Origin: Actinomyces procaprae
GTDB taxonomy: Bacteria; Actinomycetota; Actinomycetes; Actinomycetales; Actinomycetaceae
NCBI RefSeq assembly: GCF_004798665.1
Contig: NZ_CP039292.1
Coordinates: 310,001-374,000, forward strand
Reading direction: 5' to 3'
DNA length: 64,000 nucleotides
Shown one piece after another: positions 9,725-19,500 of the stretch. The notes beneath the pieces are model-generated. The model was not told the origin of the DNA and did no database searches. It saw nothing but the letters and a program-made list of their open reading frames with translations. Every line of letters starts with the position of its first letter. Positions within the stretch are counted from its first letter, which is position 1. The translations under genes and the position numbers were made by a program.

Positions 9725-12298
9725 TCACGCGGAGGCAGGCTGCTGGCCGCGGCGGACGGACTCCAGCATCAGGGTGGCCACGTCCGTGACGCGCACGTCG
9801 GCGCCCTCGGAGGCGACGCCGTCGGAGAGCATGGTGGTGCAGAACGGGCAGGCCGTCGCGATCGCCTGCGCGCCGGTGCCGATCGCCTCCCGCGAGCGCT
9901 CCACCGCGATGCGGGTGCCGATCGACTCCTCCATGAAGGCCCGCGCCCCGCCGCCGCCGCAGCAGAATCCACGCTCGTGGCTGCGCGGCATCTCCACGGT
10001 GGTGGCGCCGGTCGCCTCCAGCAACTCGCGCGGCGGGGAGTAGATGCGGTTGTGGCGGCCCAGGTAGCAGGCGTCGTGGTAGGTGACGGTCGGGGCAGTA
10101 GGGGACGGGGCGGCGCCCCGCGGGAGGGTGTCTTGGCTACCATCCGCGGCCCTAGTGCCTCGGGCCGCTCCCGCCGGCCCCGCCACGCCCTCGACGTCAT
10201 CTCCCGGAGCGCCGCCGAGCTCGGTGGTGTCTTCAGCCCCTGCGGCGGGCTGCGCCGTCTGCGGCGGGGCGGGCCGCAAGCGGCCCTCACGCACCAGGCG
10301 GCCCAGCAGCTGCGTGTAGTGCAGCACCTCGTAGTGCCCGCCCACCTGCGGGTACTCCCGGGCCAGCGTGTTGAAGCAGTGGGCGCAGGTGACCACGATC
10401 TTCTGCGCGCCGGCCTCGTTGAGCGTCTCGACGTTCTGCGCCGCCAGCGTCTGGAACAGGATCTCATTGCCGGCGCGGCGGGCCGGGTCGCCGGTGCAGG
10501 CCTCGGCGTCGCCCAGGACGGCGAAGGACACCCCGGCGGTGTGCAGCAGCTCGGCGACCGCCCGCGTCGTCTTCTTCGCCCGGTCCTCGTAGGCGCCCGC
10601 GCAGCCCACCCAGAACAGGTAGTCGACCTCGGAGGCGTCCTCCACGTCCACGCCGACGACCGGCACGTCGAAGTCCAGGTCCTTGGCCCAATCCATGCGC
10701 TTGCGCGCCGCCAGGCCCCAGGGGTTGCCCTTGGACTCCAGCTTGCGGAACATCTGCCCCAACTCCTTGGGGAAGGCCGAGGCCATGAGCACCTGTTGAC
10801 GGCGCACGTCGATCACATGATCGACGTGCTCGATGTCCACCGGGCACTGGTCCACGCACGCCCCGCAGGTGGTGCACGACCACAGCACGTCCGCGGGGAT
10901 CACCTCGCCGGCCAGCGGCGCCGGACGCGTGGCCACGCCCGTATCGCTCGGGGCGGCCTTCGCGGCCAGCAGGGCGCCCAGCACGTCGCCGGTGTGGGCG
11001 CTGCCCGGGGCCAGGCCCAGATCGTCGTCGTCCTCCAGGCCGTCCGTCATGCCCGCCAGCCGCCCGAGCGGGCTGCGGGTGCTGCGGCGTTCGGCGAGCA
11101 TCTCCTCGGTGACCTCGTCGGGCTCGACGCCGAGTGCGCTCGCCGCCCGCAGGTAGGGGGCGACGGCGGCGTGGTGGTCGCGCAGGGCCAGGGTGAACAG
11201 CTTCGGGGACAGGGGCTTGCCGGTGTTCCACGCCGGGCACAGGTCCTGGCAGCGGCCGCACTCGGTGCAGGTGGAGAAGTCCAGCAGGCCCTTCCAGGTG
11301 AAGTCTTCAATGCGCTCCACTCCGAGCTTGACCTCGGTGCCCGCCTCCTCGGCGGCCTCCATGGCGGCGTCGAGGTCGTCCAGGGTGTCGGCGGTGAGCG
11401 GCCGGCCGTCGGGCAGCAGCAGCGGCTGGGCGGGGCCGAGTGCCTTGGTGCCGTCGGTGTTGCGGCGTGCGTAGAGGTTCACGAAGGCCAGGAAGCGGTG
11501 CCAGGCCACGCCCATCGACGGCTGCAGGCCGACCACCACGAACCACCACATGGAGATGACGATCTTGACGGTCGCCACCACCATGATCGCGGCCGCCAGG
11601 GCGTCTGCGCTCAGTGGTGCCAGCAGTGGGCCGGTCCAGGCGGTCAGTGGGAAGTGCGTCCAGTGGGCGAGGGCGGCGTCGGCCGGGTCGGGGGAGAGCG
11701 CCAGCTGGGCGTGCTCCAGCATCCGCAGGGATAGTACGCAGACCACCACGCCGGCCACGATCGCCTCCACGAAGTGCGCCTGCCCCCGGCTGGAGCCGGC
11801 GAAGCGGGAGGTGCGGGTGCGGGTGCCGCCGGCGGAGTCGGCGTCGAAGGGGGGCGCGGCGGCCCGGCGGTGAGTCAGGCGGCGGCGCACCGCGATCAGG
11901 TGGACGATGCCCGCCAGGCTCAGCCAGGCGATGCCTTCCACCACCCACGCCCACCAGGCCTGGTGGCCCAGCCACGGCAACTCCCAGTGCGGGCCGGCCA
12001 GTACCTGGCCGTAGCCGGTGACCAGGGTCAGGAACAGCAGCGGGAAGCTGACCATCACCAGCCAGTGTGCGGCCCGGATCCAGGGTCGGCCCTTGAATGC
12101 GGTGTGGCTGACGACCTCACCGAGCATGCGCACCAGGCGGCGGCCGATGGGGCGCAGGCGCTCGCGGGGGACGGGGCGGCCCACCCCCATACGGTTGCCG
12201 ATGGTCACGCAGGCGCGGCCGAACACGAAGACGCCGACCACCGTCGCAACTGCGACGATGACGATGCACACGACGCGGATGCCCATCAGCCAACTCAT
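9725..12298 (-). CDS. Membrane-bound iron-sulfur oxidoreductase (heterodisulfide-reductase-like, Rv0338c type)
   Basis: An 857-residue fusion. The N terminus has membrane segments like the nitrate-reductase gamma/cytochrome b domain. Two ferredoxin-type clusters follow: CTECGRCQDLCPAW and CTTCGACVDQCPVD. The C-terminal half carries cysteine-rich CCG domains (YHDACYLGRHN and FCCGGGGARAF). This layout matches the actinobacterial Fe-S reductase typified by M. tuberculosis Rv0338c, thought to pass electrons between the quinone pool and a thiol or flavin partner. An Ala/Pro/Gly-rich insert of about 65 residues separates the two CCG halves. Single gene; start ATG at 12298. The exact substrate is unknown. 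Confidence 0.85.
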   Translation of the reverse strand: MSWLMGIRVVCIVIVAVATVVGVFVFGRACVTIGNRMGVGRPVPRERLRPIGRRLVRMLGEVVSHTAFKGRPWIRAAHWLVMVSFPLLFLTLVTGYGQVLAGPHWELPWLGHQAWWAWVVEGIAWLSLAGIVHLIAVRRRLTHRRAAAPPFDADSAGGTRTRTSRFAGSSRGQAHFVEAIVAGVVVCVLSLRMLEHAQLALSPDPADAALAHWTHFPLTAWTGPLLAPLSADALAAAIMVVATVKIVISMWWFVVVGLQPSMGVAWHRFLAFVNLYARRNTDGTKALGPAQPLLLPDGRPLTADTLDDLDAAMEAAEEAGTEVKLGVERIEDFTWKGLLDFSTCTECGRCQDLCPAWNTGKPLSPKLFTLALRDHHAAVAPYLRAASALGVEPDEVTEEMLAERRSTRSPLGRLAGMTDGLEDDDDLGLAPGSAHTGDVLGALLAAKAAPSDTGVATRPAPLAGEVIPADVLWSCTTCGACVDQCPVDIEHVDHVIDVRRQQVLMASAFPKELGQMFRKLESKGNPWGLAARKRMDWAKDLDFDVPVVGVDVEDASEVDYLFWVGCAGAYEDRAKKTTRAVAELLHTAGVSFAVLGDAEACTGDPARRAGNEILFQTLAAQNVETLNEAGAQKIVVTCAHCFNTLAREYPQVGGHYEVLHYTQLLGRLVREGRLRPAPPQTAQPAAGAEDTTELGGAPGDDVEGVAGPAGAARGTRAADGSQDTLPRGAAPSPTAPTVTYHDACYLGRHNRIYSPPRELLEATGATTVEMPRSHERGFCCGGGGARAFMEESIGTRIAVERSREAIGTGAQAIATACPFCTTMLSDGVASEGADVRVTDVATLMLESVRRGQQPASA

Positions 12299-12452
12299 GG
12301 CGTCAGCCTACGCAAGCGGACGGGTGCGGGTGCGCAGGCGTCACGAAGGGCCGGCTGGGATGCGGGTGGGAAGGCGCGTCGGGGTGCGGGTGAGGTGGCT
12401 GGGGTGGTGTTGGTGCTGGGGTGTGGTTGTTGGTGGCTGGTGGGGTTGGGGG

Positions 12453-12575
12453 TGTCATTGGATGCACCACTTTCAGCTCTGCGACCGCCGGTCGCGTCGG
12501 CTGCGTCCGCGGATTTCCGCGGTTTCAGTGTGATCCTGCCAGTGGTGCGGTCCGAAAGTGGTGCATTTTGTGACA
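12453..12575. repeat. 123-bp palindromic element, copy 1
   Basis: Each end reads inward as TGTCA, four variable bases, then ATGCACCACTTTC. The middle contains CCGCGGATTTCCGCGG, itself a small perfect hairpin. Exactly the same length as the copies at 32349-32471 and 46285-46407. It has no coding capacity, so it is either a MITE-like element or a structured regulatory repeat. Confidence 0.75.
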
Positions 12576-12728
12576 GGTGCGGGGTGGTGCCCGGTGGGGG
12601 TGGCGGTGCGCGTGTCGCGGCGTGCGTGCGGCTGTGCGCGTGCGGCGGCGTGCATGGGACGGCGTGCATGGGACGGATGACTGTGGCCGGGGAGGCGGGT
12701 GTTGGTGCGGAGGGGCGCAGCGGGTGTG

Positions 12729-12941
12729 CCGCACGCTTAGGAAGTGAGCGTGCTGGTTGAAATGGCTTGATTCTGCGGTTTCAGATTTGTGGTGAGGGGC
12801 CTTGGGAGTCTCCCATGTGCGGCGGGGATGTCGGCGCACATGGGAGGCTTGGGGGCGGTTTGGGCTGACTGGTGCGGATTGGCGGAATTTCGCCGAAAAG
12901 TCCGGCGTTGGGAGAATCGTGAAGGTGCCCTAAGCGTGCGG
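12729..12941. repeat. 213-bp inverted-repeat element nested in the left direct repeat
   Basis: Perfect 13-base terminal inverted repeats, CCGCACGCTTAGG (12729-12741) and CCTAAGCGTGCGG (12929-12941), enclose a strong hairpin with arms CTCCCATGTGC (12810-12820) and GCACATGGGAG (12836-12846). This block is absent from the right-hand direct repeat, so it looks like a separate insertion. No open reading frame of note. Confidence 0.65.
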
Positions 12942-12952
12942 CGGCTCGGGGT

Positions 12953-13185
12953 GGCAGGCCCGTCGCCACGCTGAGGGCCGTGGCTCCGGAAGAGCGTCGT
13001 ACCTTCGGGGTACGCCCCGATCTCAAGGTTCCCGATGAGTTCTTCTTCGCGCCCCTGGCGGAAGACGAACTTGAGAGCTGGGAGTAGGCGTGGCCTACTT
13101 GCTTGACACTCACGGCGTGGCGTGGCTGATCTCGGAACCGGAGCGCCTGCCCGCTGGAGATGCCAGTCGGAGGCCGGGGCGGTGA
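12953..13185 (+). pseudogene. Remnant of a Phd/VapB antitoxin and PIN-domain (VapC) toxin pair
   Basis: The frame ending at TAG 13085-13087 reads GRPVATLRAVAPEERRTFG and then VPDEFFFAPLAEDELESWE, the C-terminal pattern of Phd/YefM-type antitoxins (G-x-PVA ... VPDDF-x-x-PLP-x-E-x-L-x-x-WE). The next frame starts two bases later at GTG 13090: VAYLLDTHGVAWLISEPERL. This is the first strand of a PIN toxin with its catalytic aspartate, cut short after 31 codons. The N-terminal half of the antitoxin is missing. A dead toxin-antitoxin locus next to the defence operon. Confidence 0.6.
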
Positions 13186-13317
13186 ACATGGGACTCGAAA
13201 CGGACTCGGTCGCCTGAGATGAGTCCGCGCGCCCCGAGGCGATGGTGACTAGGGCTACAGTGTGCTCGTCTCGCGCCCGGCCACAGGCAACGGGCGCTCC
13301 CGCACGAACAGGCACCG

Positions 13318-16300
13318 ATGACTACGCACACTTCACCCCGGCCCACGGGCGCGACCGCAAGCTCCAGCCTGGATTCCAGCACTGACGCCACACCGGCCCT
13401 GCCCGAACCCGGGCAGGTGGTGCAGGTGCGGGGCGCCACCTGGGCCGTCACCGACGTGCGCGAGCAGGGCCTGCCCCACAGCCCCGCCGACGATTCACGC
13501 ACCGACCTGGAGCACCTGGTCTCACTGCAATCGCTGGCCGAGGATCGCATGGGTGAGGAGCTGACCGTCATCTGGGAGCTGGAGGTCGGCAACTCGATCA
13601 TTCCGGACCGCGGCCTGCCGGAGACGATCTCCGCCGACTCCTTCGACGACCCGGACACCCTGGGCGCCTTCGTCGACGCCGTGCGCTGGGGCGCGGTCAC
13701 CTCCGCCGACGCCAAGGCCTACCAGGCGCCCTTCCGCTCGGGCGCCACCCTGGAGCCCTACCAGCTCGAGCCCCTGCGCCGCGCCCTGGAGGCCCCACGC
13801 ACCAACCTCCTGCTGGCCGACGACGTCGGCCTGGGCAAGACCATCGAGGCCGGCCTGGTCGTCGAGGAGCTGCTGCTGCGGCACCGGGCCCGCTCGGTCA
13901 TCATCGTGTGCCCGCCGAGCCTGGCCCTGAAGTGGCGCGATGAGATGCGTGAGAAGTTCGGCCTGGAGTTCGTGATCGTCGACTCTGCCCGGATTGCCGC
14001 CGACCGCCGCACCTACGGCCTGGCCGCGAACCCGCTGCGCCTGTATCCGCGGGTGATCGTGTCCATGGCCTGGCTGCCGGGCGTGCGCGCCCAGCGGCTG
14101 CTGCGCGAGGTACTGGACGACGCCGGCCGCCCCGGCAGCGCCCGCAACTACGCCTTCGACGTGCTGGTGGTGGATGAGGCCCACCACGTGGCCCCGGCGG
14201 CGCCCTCGGCCGTTGGCGGCGGCGTGGACTCCCAGCGCACTCGGGCGCTGCGCCGCCTGGCCGAGAAGTGCGAGCACCGCCTGTTCCTGTCCGCCACGCC
14301 GCACAACGGTTACACCGAGTCCTTCACCGCCCTGCTGGAGATGATCGACCCGCGCCGCTTCGCCCGCGGCGCCGAGATCGACCGCAGGGCCCTGGCTGAG
14401 GTGACGGTGCGGCGCCTGAAGGCGGACGTGCCGGACCGCGACTTCAAGCGCCGCAAGGTCAACTCCGTGGAGTATGCGGCCGCCGCCGATGAGGAGGAGG
14501 CCTACGCCAAGCTGGACTCGCTGCTGCGCGCCTCGGGCCGCCAGCAGGGGCGGCGCAGCCTGGATATTGCCGCCCTGCTGCTGAAGAAGCGCTTCCTGTC
14601 CAGCCCGTGGGCCTTCGCCCGCACGCTCGGCAACTACTTGACCGATCCGGTGGCGGCGGGCGCGGACTACTACGACGTCGACGACTACTACGCGGAGGTC
14701 ATGGGCTCGGGCCAGTCGGATGAGGAGGAGGGCCGCCTTGAGCAGCCCGAGACGGATACGCTGCTGGCCACCCGCAGCGGTGACGCGCTGAGCGCCGCCA
14801 CCAAGGCGGAGCTGGAGAACCTGGCCGACTGGGCGGGCGGCTACCAGGCGCGGGCGAACTCCCGGCTGGAGGCACTGGTGTCCATGCTCGACGCCGTCTG
14901 CCGCCCCGACGGCAGGCACTGGACCAATGAGCGGGTCGTCGTCTTCACCGAGTATGCGGACACCCTGGATTGGATCGTCGGCGTGCTCGGCTCGCAGGGT
15001 TACGGCGCGGACCGGCTGGCGGTGATTCAGGGGTCGACCCCGGCGGAGGAGCGTGAGCGGATCAGGGCCCGCTTCAACGACGACCCCACGCAGGAGCCGG
15101 TGCGGGTGCTGGTGGCCACGGATGCCGCCGGCGAGGGCATTGACTTGCAGGCCTACTGCCACCGCCTGGTGAACTTCGACGTGCCCTTCAACCCGTCCCG
15201 CCTGGAGCAGCGCATCGGTCGTATTGACCGTTACGGGCAGCACCACACGCCCGAGGTGACCTACCTCATTCCGCGCCGGGGGGGGGGTGCCTCTCAAGGC
15301 CTTTGCTCCGGTGAGCTCGACTTCCTGAACCGGCTCGCGGAGAAGATCACCACCGAGACCCAGGACCTGGGCGCGCTCAACCCGCTGATCGACGACGTCG
15401 ACGGTCAGATCACCGCGCGCCTGCTGGGTCGTGAGCAACGCGGCCGCAGGACGCAGACGGCGGATCAGCGGGCGGTCAATCAGACCCTGGCGGGCAGCCG
15501 GGAGCTCAACCGCTCCCTGACGGACCTGGCGCGCGGCTATGAGAACCGCAAGGCGCAGATGCATCTGACGCCGCAGGCCGGGCGACGCGTGGTGGACACG
15601 GCCCTGCGGCTCGCCAACCAGCCCGGCCTGGAGCCGGTCGGGCCGCTGGAGGAGGCCGGCGGCCTGGAGGAGCTCGACGCCGTGCCCGAGGGTCTTGCGG
15701 CCTTCCGGGTGCCGGCGCTGGACCGCTCATGGGATGAGGCCGTGGCGGGCCTGGCGCCGCTGCTGCACCCGGACCGGCCCCGCCCGGTGAGCTTCGACGA
15801 GCGCTCCGCGTCCCTGCCCGGGATCGTGCACGTGCACCTGGGGCACCCGCTGATGCGCAAGGCGACCCGGACCCTGCGTGCGCGCCTGTTCAGCCCCCAG
15901 TCGGAGATCAACCGGGTCACGGCGGTGGTGATGCCGGGGCTGGAGGAGACCTATGCGGCGTCGGTGTCGCGGCTGGTGCTGGTGGGGCGCGGCGGGCTGC
16001 GGCTGCATGAGCAGGTGTTCGTCACCGGCGTGCGGCTGCGCGGCAGCACCGTCGCGGAGGAGAAGCTGAACGCGGTCCTGGACCGGATGCTCGACCCGGG
16101 TGAGCTCCGGGCGGCGTCGGCGGCGGTGCGCGAGCACCTGGCCCGGGCGTGGCGGGCGGACGGCGCGCATCTGCGCACCCGCATTGAGGAGGAGAGGGGC
16201 AGGCGCGCGCGGCGGCTGCAGCACGCCGTCGACGACCAGCTGCGGGAGCGGCAGCGGGCGGATGCCGAGCGGGTGCATGGCATTTATGCGGCCTTCCGCA

Positions 16301-16569
16301 CCAACCTGACCGAGTCGTTGGAGCGGATGCATGCGGCGGAGCAGGCCAACCAGGACATGCTCGCGGCCTGGCTGGATGACCAGCGCCGCCAACGCGAGCG
16401 CGACATGCATGCGATGGCGGAGCGCCTGGCCGCGCTCGATGACGAGGAGCGGCGTGAGGCCGACGCCGTGGCACGCCGCTACGAGGACGTGCAGCCCTTC
16501 ATCGCGTCGGTGGGACTGGTGTTCGCCGTGTCAGAGCAGGATGCCGACCAGTGGGAGGAACACCGATGA
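13318..16569 (+). CDS. drmD: DrmD, SNF2-family helicase of class 1 DISARM
   Basis: First gene of a class 1 DISARM phage-restriction operon. The 1,083-residue protein has an SNF2/RapA-type ATPase core: DDVGLGKT (about 167-174), VDEAHH (about 284-289), FLSATPHNGYTE (about 323) and a C-terminal helicase lobe with VATDAAGEGIDLQ and SRLEQRIGRIDRYGQ (about 600-640). A long charged coiled-coil-rich tail (HLARAWRADG to the end) follows. Known DISARM work places DrmD as the helicase specific to class 1. A run of ten G bases at 15278-15287 encodes the start of RRGGGAS just after the helicase lobe. Its stop overlaps the start of the methylase gene (ATGA). Confidence 0.9.
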   Translation: MTTHTSPRPTGATASSSLDSSTDATPALPEPGQVVQVRGATWAVTDVREQGLPHSPADDSRTDLEHLVSLQSLAEDRMGEELTVIWELEVGNSIIPDRGLPETISADSFDDPDTLGAFVDAVRWGAVTSADAKAYQAPFRSGATLEPYQLEPLRRALEAPRTNLLLADDVGLGKTIEAGLVVEELLLRHRARSVIIVCPPSLALKWRDEMREKFGLEFVIVDSARIAADRRTYGLAANPLRLYPRVIVSMAWLPGVRAQRLLREVLDDAGRPGSARNYAFDVLVVDEAHHVAPAAPSAVGGGVDSQRTRALRRLAEKCEHRLFLSATPHNGYTESFTALLEMIDPRRFARGAEIDRRALAEVTVRRLKADVPDRDFKRRKVNSVEYAAAADEEEAYAKLDSLLRASGRQQGRRSLDIAALLLKKRFLSSPWAFARTLGNYLTDPVAAGADYYDVDDYYAEVMGSGQSDEEEGRLEQPETDTLLATRSGDALSAATKAELENLADWAGGYQARANSRLEALVSMLDAVCRPDGRHWTNERVVVFTEYADTLDWIVGVLGSQGYGADRLAVIQGSTPAEERERIRARFNDDPTQEPVRVLVATDAAGEGIDLQAYCHRLVNFDVPFNPSRLEQRIGRIDRYGQHHTPEVTYLIPRRGGGASQGLCSGELDFLNRLAEKITTETQDLGALNPLIDDVDGQITARLLGREQRGRRTQTADQRAVNQTLAGSRELNRSLTDLARGYENRKAQMHLTPQAGRRVVDTALRLANQPGLEPVGPLEEAGGLEELDAVPEGLAAFRVPALDRSWDEAVAGLAPLLHPDRPRPVSFDERSASLPGIVHVHLGHPLMRKATRTLRARLFSPQSEINRVTAVVMPGLEETYAASVSRLVLVGRGGLRLHEQVFVTGVRLRGSTVAEEKLNAVLDRMLDPGELRAASAAVREHLARAWRADGAHLRTRIEEERGRRARRLQHAVDDQLRERQRADAERVHGIYAAFRTNLTESLERMHAAEQANQDMLAAWLDDQRRQRERDMHAMAERLAALDDEERREADAVARRYEDVQPFIASVGLVFAVSEQDADQWEEHR
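15278..15287 (+). repeat. Ten-G homopolymer inside drmD
   Basis: Ten consecutive G bases fall about 60% of the way along drmD, near codons 653-657, just after the helicase motifs. I noticed no other mononucleotide run this long in the window. With ten G the frame is open; gain or loss of one G would truncate DrmD. Confidence 0.8.
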
Positions 16570-19500
16570 GCCGCAACACCACCGGGGGAAGCCGCTCCCG
16601 CACCTCCCGCCGCAGCCCGGGTGCCCCCGCCGGGGGCGCCCGGGCGGGCCGTGGGGGCGGCTCCCGGAGGAGTGCTCGCTGCGCCCCGCAGCTGCACCGC
16701 GACTGGCTGGAGCTGGTGGACACCGACGGCCCGTTCCTGTCCGTGCCGGTGATGACGCGCCTGTTCCCGCAGGGCGTCCCGCCGCTTGAGGACGCCCGCA
16801 AGGAGGTGCTGCGCCGCGCCAAGCCGGCCTTCGACGCCGCCTGGGACGCGTGGGATCGGGCGCGGGACCGTCAGGCGGCCCTGCCGGAGTACCGCGCCGC
16901 CCGTGACGCCTGGGTGCGCACGGTGCTCACCGAGGTGGTTGGCTGGGGCGGTCACTATACGGCCGCCGCCGACCGCCCCGCCCTGGTCGAGGCCCACCGG
17001 GTGCGGGGCGACGGCGACAGCCCCGTCGTGGTTACTCCGACCGGCGCCCTGCTGCGCGGCACCGCAGACGCAGCTGGCACGGGCGGGGGTGCCATGACTG
17101 CGGCAGACGCGGCAGGCGCGGTCGGCATGGCCGTGGGTGCGCTGGTGCTGGTGGTGGACCCGGTGGCCTCGCTGCGTGAGGTGTGCGACGACGGCTGGGC
17201 CACCAGCCCGGTCGACCGCATGGACGCCATGCTGCGCGCCCCGGAGTCGACCTGCTCGATCGGCGTGGTCACCGACGGCCGCTGGTGGGCCCTGGTGAGC
17301 GCCCCGCGTGGCGCCACCACCGCCTCCGGCGTGGTGGACGCCCAGACCTGGATCGAGGAGCCCGCGACCCGCGACGCCTTCCTGACCCTGCTGGGGGTGC
17401 GGCGCCTGTTGGGCGGCAGGCCGGAGGAGCGCCTGCCTCGCCTGTTTGCCGACTCGGTGCTGGCTGCCGAGGAGATCACCGAGGCCCTGGGCACGCAGGT
17501 GCGTCGCGCCGTGGAGCTGGTGGTCTCCGCCGTCTCCCGGTCGGCCGCCGACGCCGTGCGCCAGGGCCGCCCCGACCCGTTGCCGGCGGACGCCCACCAG
17601 GCGTACGAGGGCGTGGTGACCGTGATGATGCGGGTGGTGTTCCTGCTGTTCGCCGAGGAGCGTGGCCTGCTGCCCACACAGGACCTCTACCGCAGCGGCT
17701 ACGGCCTGTCACGGGTGCTCGACGAGCTCGATGAGCGGGCCCGCGAGGAGGGGGAGGAGTCGCTGGACGGCACCTACTTCGTCTGGCACCGCCTGCTGGC
17801 CACCTCCGGCGCCCTGTTCGGCGGGGCCACCTGGGAGGACGTGCGCATGCCCGCCTACGGCGGCTCCCTGTTTGACCCTGATCGCTTCGGCTTCCTGACC
17901 GCCACAGGCCCCGACGGCGCCCTGATGGTGCGCGTGTCCGACCGGGTGATGCTGGAGGTGCTGCGCTCGGTGCAGGTCGCCCACGCCGGCGGTGAGGCGC
18001 AGCGGGTCTCCTTCCGGGATATCGACGTGGAGCAGATCGGCTACATCTATGAGGGCCTGCTCGGCTACTCCTGCCGCCGCAGCGATCAGGTGGTGCTGGG
18101 GCTGGACGGTAGGAACGGTGAGGAGCCGGAGGTACCACTGGCGGTGCTGGAGGACCTGGCCGAGGCCCACGCCGACGACGCCGATCTCGCCGCCGCCATC
18201 CTCGCCTGGATCAAGGCCGACCAGCCCTCGGCCCAGCCCCGCACCAAGCCCGCGCTCGCCAAGGCGCTCGCGGCCGGGGATGCCATGGAGGACGCCGAGC
18301 GGGTCCTGCTCGCGGTGACCCGCGACGCCGAGCTGCGTGGGCGGCTGCGCCCGTGGATCGGGGCGATCCGCCGGGACCTGCGCGGACGACCGGTGGTGAT
18401 CCTGCCCGGCGAGCTGCTGGTGGTGGAGACACCCTCGCGGCGCGACGCCGGTGCCCACTACACGCCGCGTTCCCTGGCGGAGGACGTGGTGGCCCACGCG
18501 CTCGCCCCGCTCGTATACAAGCCGGGCCCGCACCAGAGCGAGGACCGCTCCCAGTGGCGGCTGATCGCCTCCGACGCGATCCTGCGCCTGCGCGTGGCAG
18601 ACATCGCCTGCGGCTCGGGCGCCTTCCTGGTGGCGGCGGCCCGCTACCTGGCCCGTCGGCTGGTGGAGGCCTGGGAGCATGAGGGCACGACGCCCCCGGA
18701 CAAGTCGCCGGAGCAGGTGGAGCGGCACGCGCTGCGCCAGGTGGTGGCGCACTGCCTGTACGGGGTGGACATCAACCCCATGGCGGTGGAGATGTGCAAG
18801 CTCTCCCTGTGGCTGGTGTCCCTGGACCGGAACCTGCCCTTCAGCTTCGTGGATGACAAGGTGTTCGTCGGCAACTCCCTGCTGGGCATCACCGACCTGG
18901 AGCAGCTGCGTGCGCTGAACATCGACCCGGCCGCGGCGCGGAAGGACCGGCTCTTCGACCTTGATGCCGCCGGCCGGATGCTGCCGGAGCTGGATGTGGA
19001 CGCGATCTTGGCGGAGGTTACCGGCCGCCGCCACCAGCTCGCCTCCGAGGTGGACAACGACGATCCTGCCCGTTCTGCCACCACCAAGCTGCGCCAGCAG
19101 AGCGACAATGAGAAGCAGCTGGCCACGCTCACCCGCCTGGCCGACGCTGTCATCGCCGCCGGCCTGGACCCGGATGTGGCCGGCAAACCCGGCCGACGGC
19201 GTGAAGACGCCTATCAGCGCCTGGCCGCCGCGGCGAGCGCCGCCTTCCCGCCCGGCGGTGACGGCGACCCGGCGGGCCTGGATGTGATCCTGGAGCGGGG
19301 CCTGACCCCGACGGTGACCACGGACTACGAGCGCTGGCGGTGCCTGCACTGGCCACTGGCCTTCCCCGAGGTCTTCCCGCAGGCCCCGGCCCGCGGTTTC
19401 GACGCCGTGGTGGGCAATCCGCCCTTCCTGGGCGGGCAGCGCCTCACCGGGTCCATGGGGACGAATATGCGCGACTGGTTTGTGCACGTGCTCGCCGATG

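Larger units (their letters stand above)
12353..13064. repeat. Left direct repeat bracketing the DISARM island
   Basis: Sequence from GGCTGGGATGCGGGTGGG through the G/T-rich stretch, the 123-bp palindrome and the antitoxin remnant recurs in the same order and orientation at 32256-32680. The left copy is longer because it also contains the 213-bp palindromic insert at 12729-12941. Most matching blocks look above 90% identical by eye. Confidence 0.75.
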
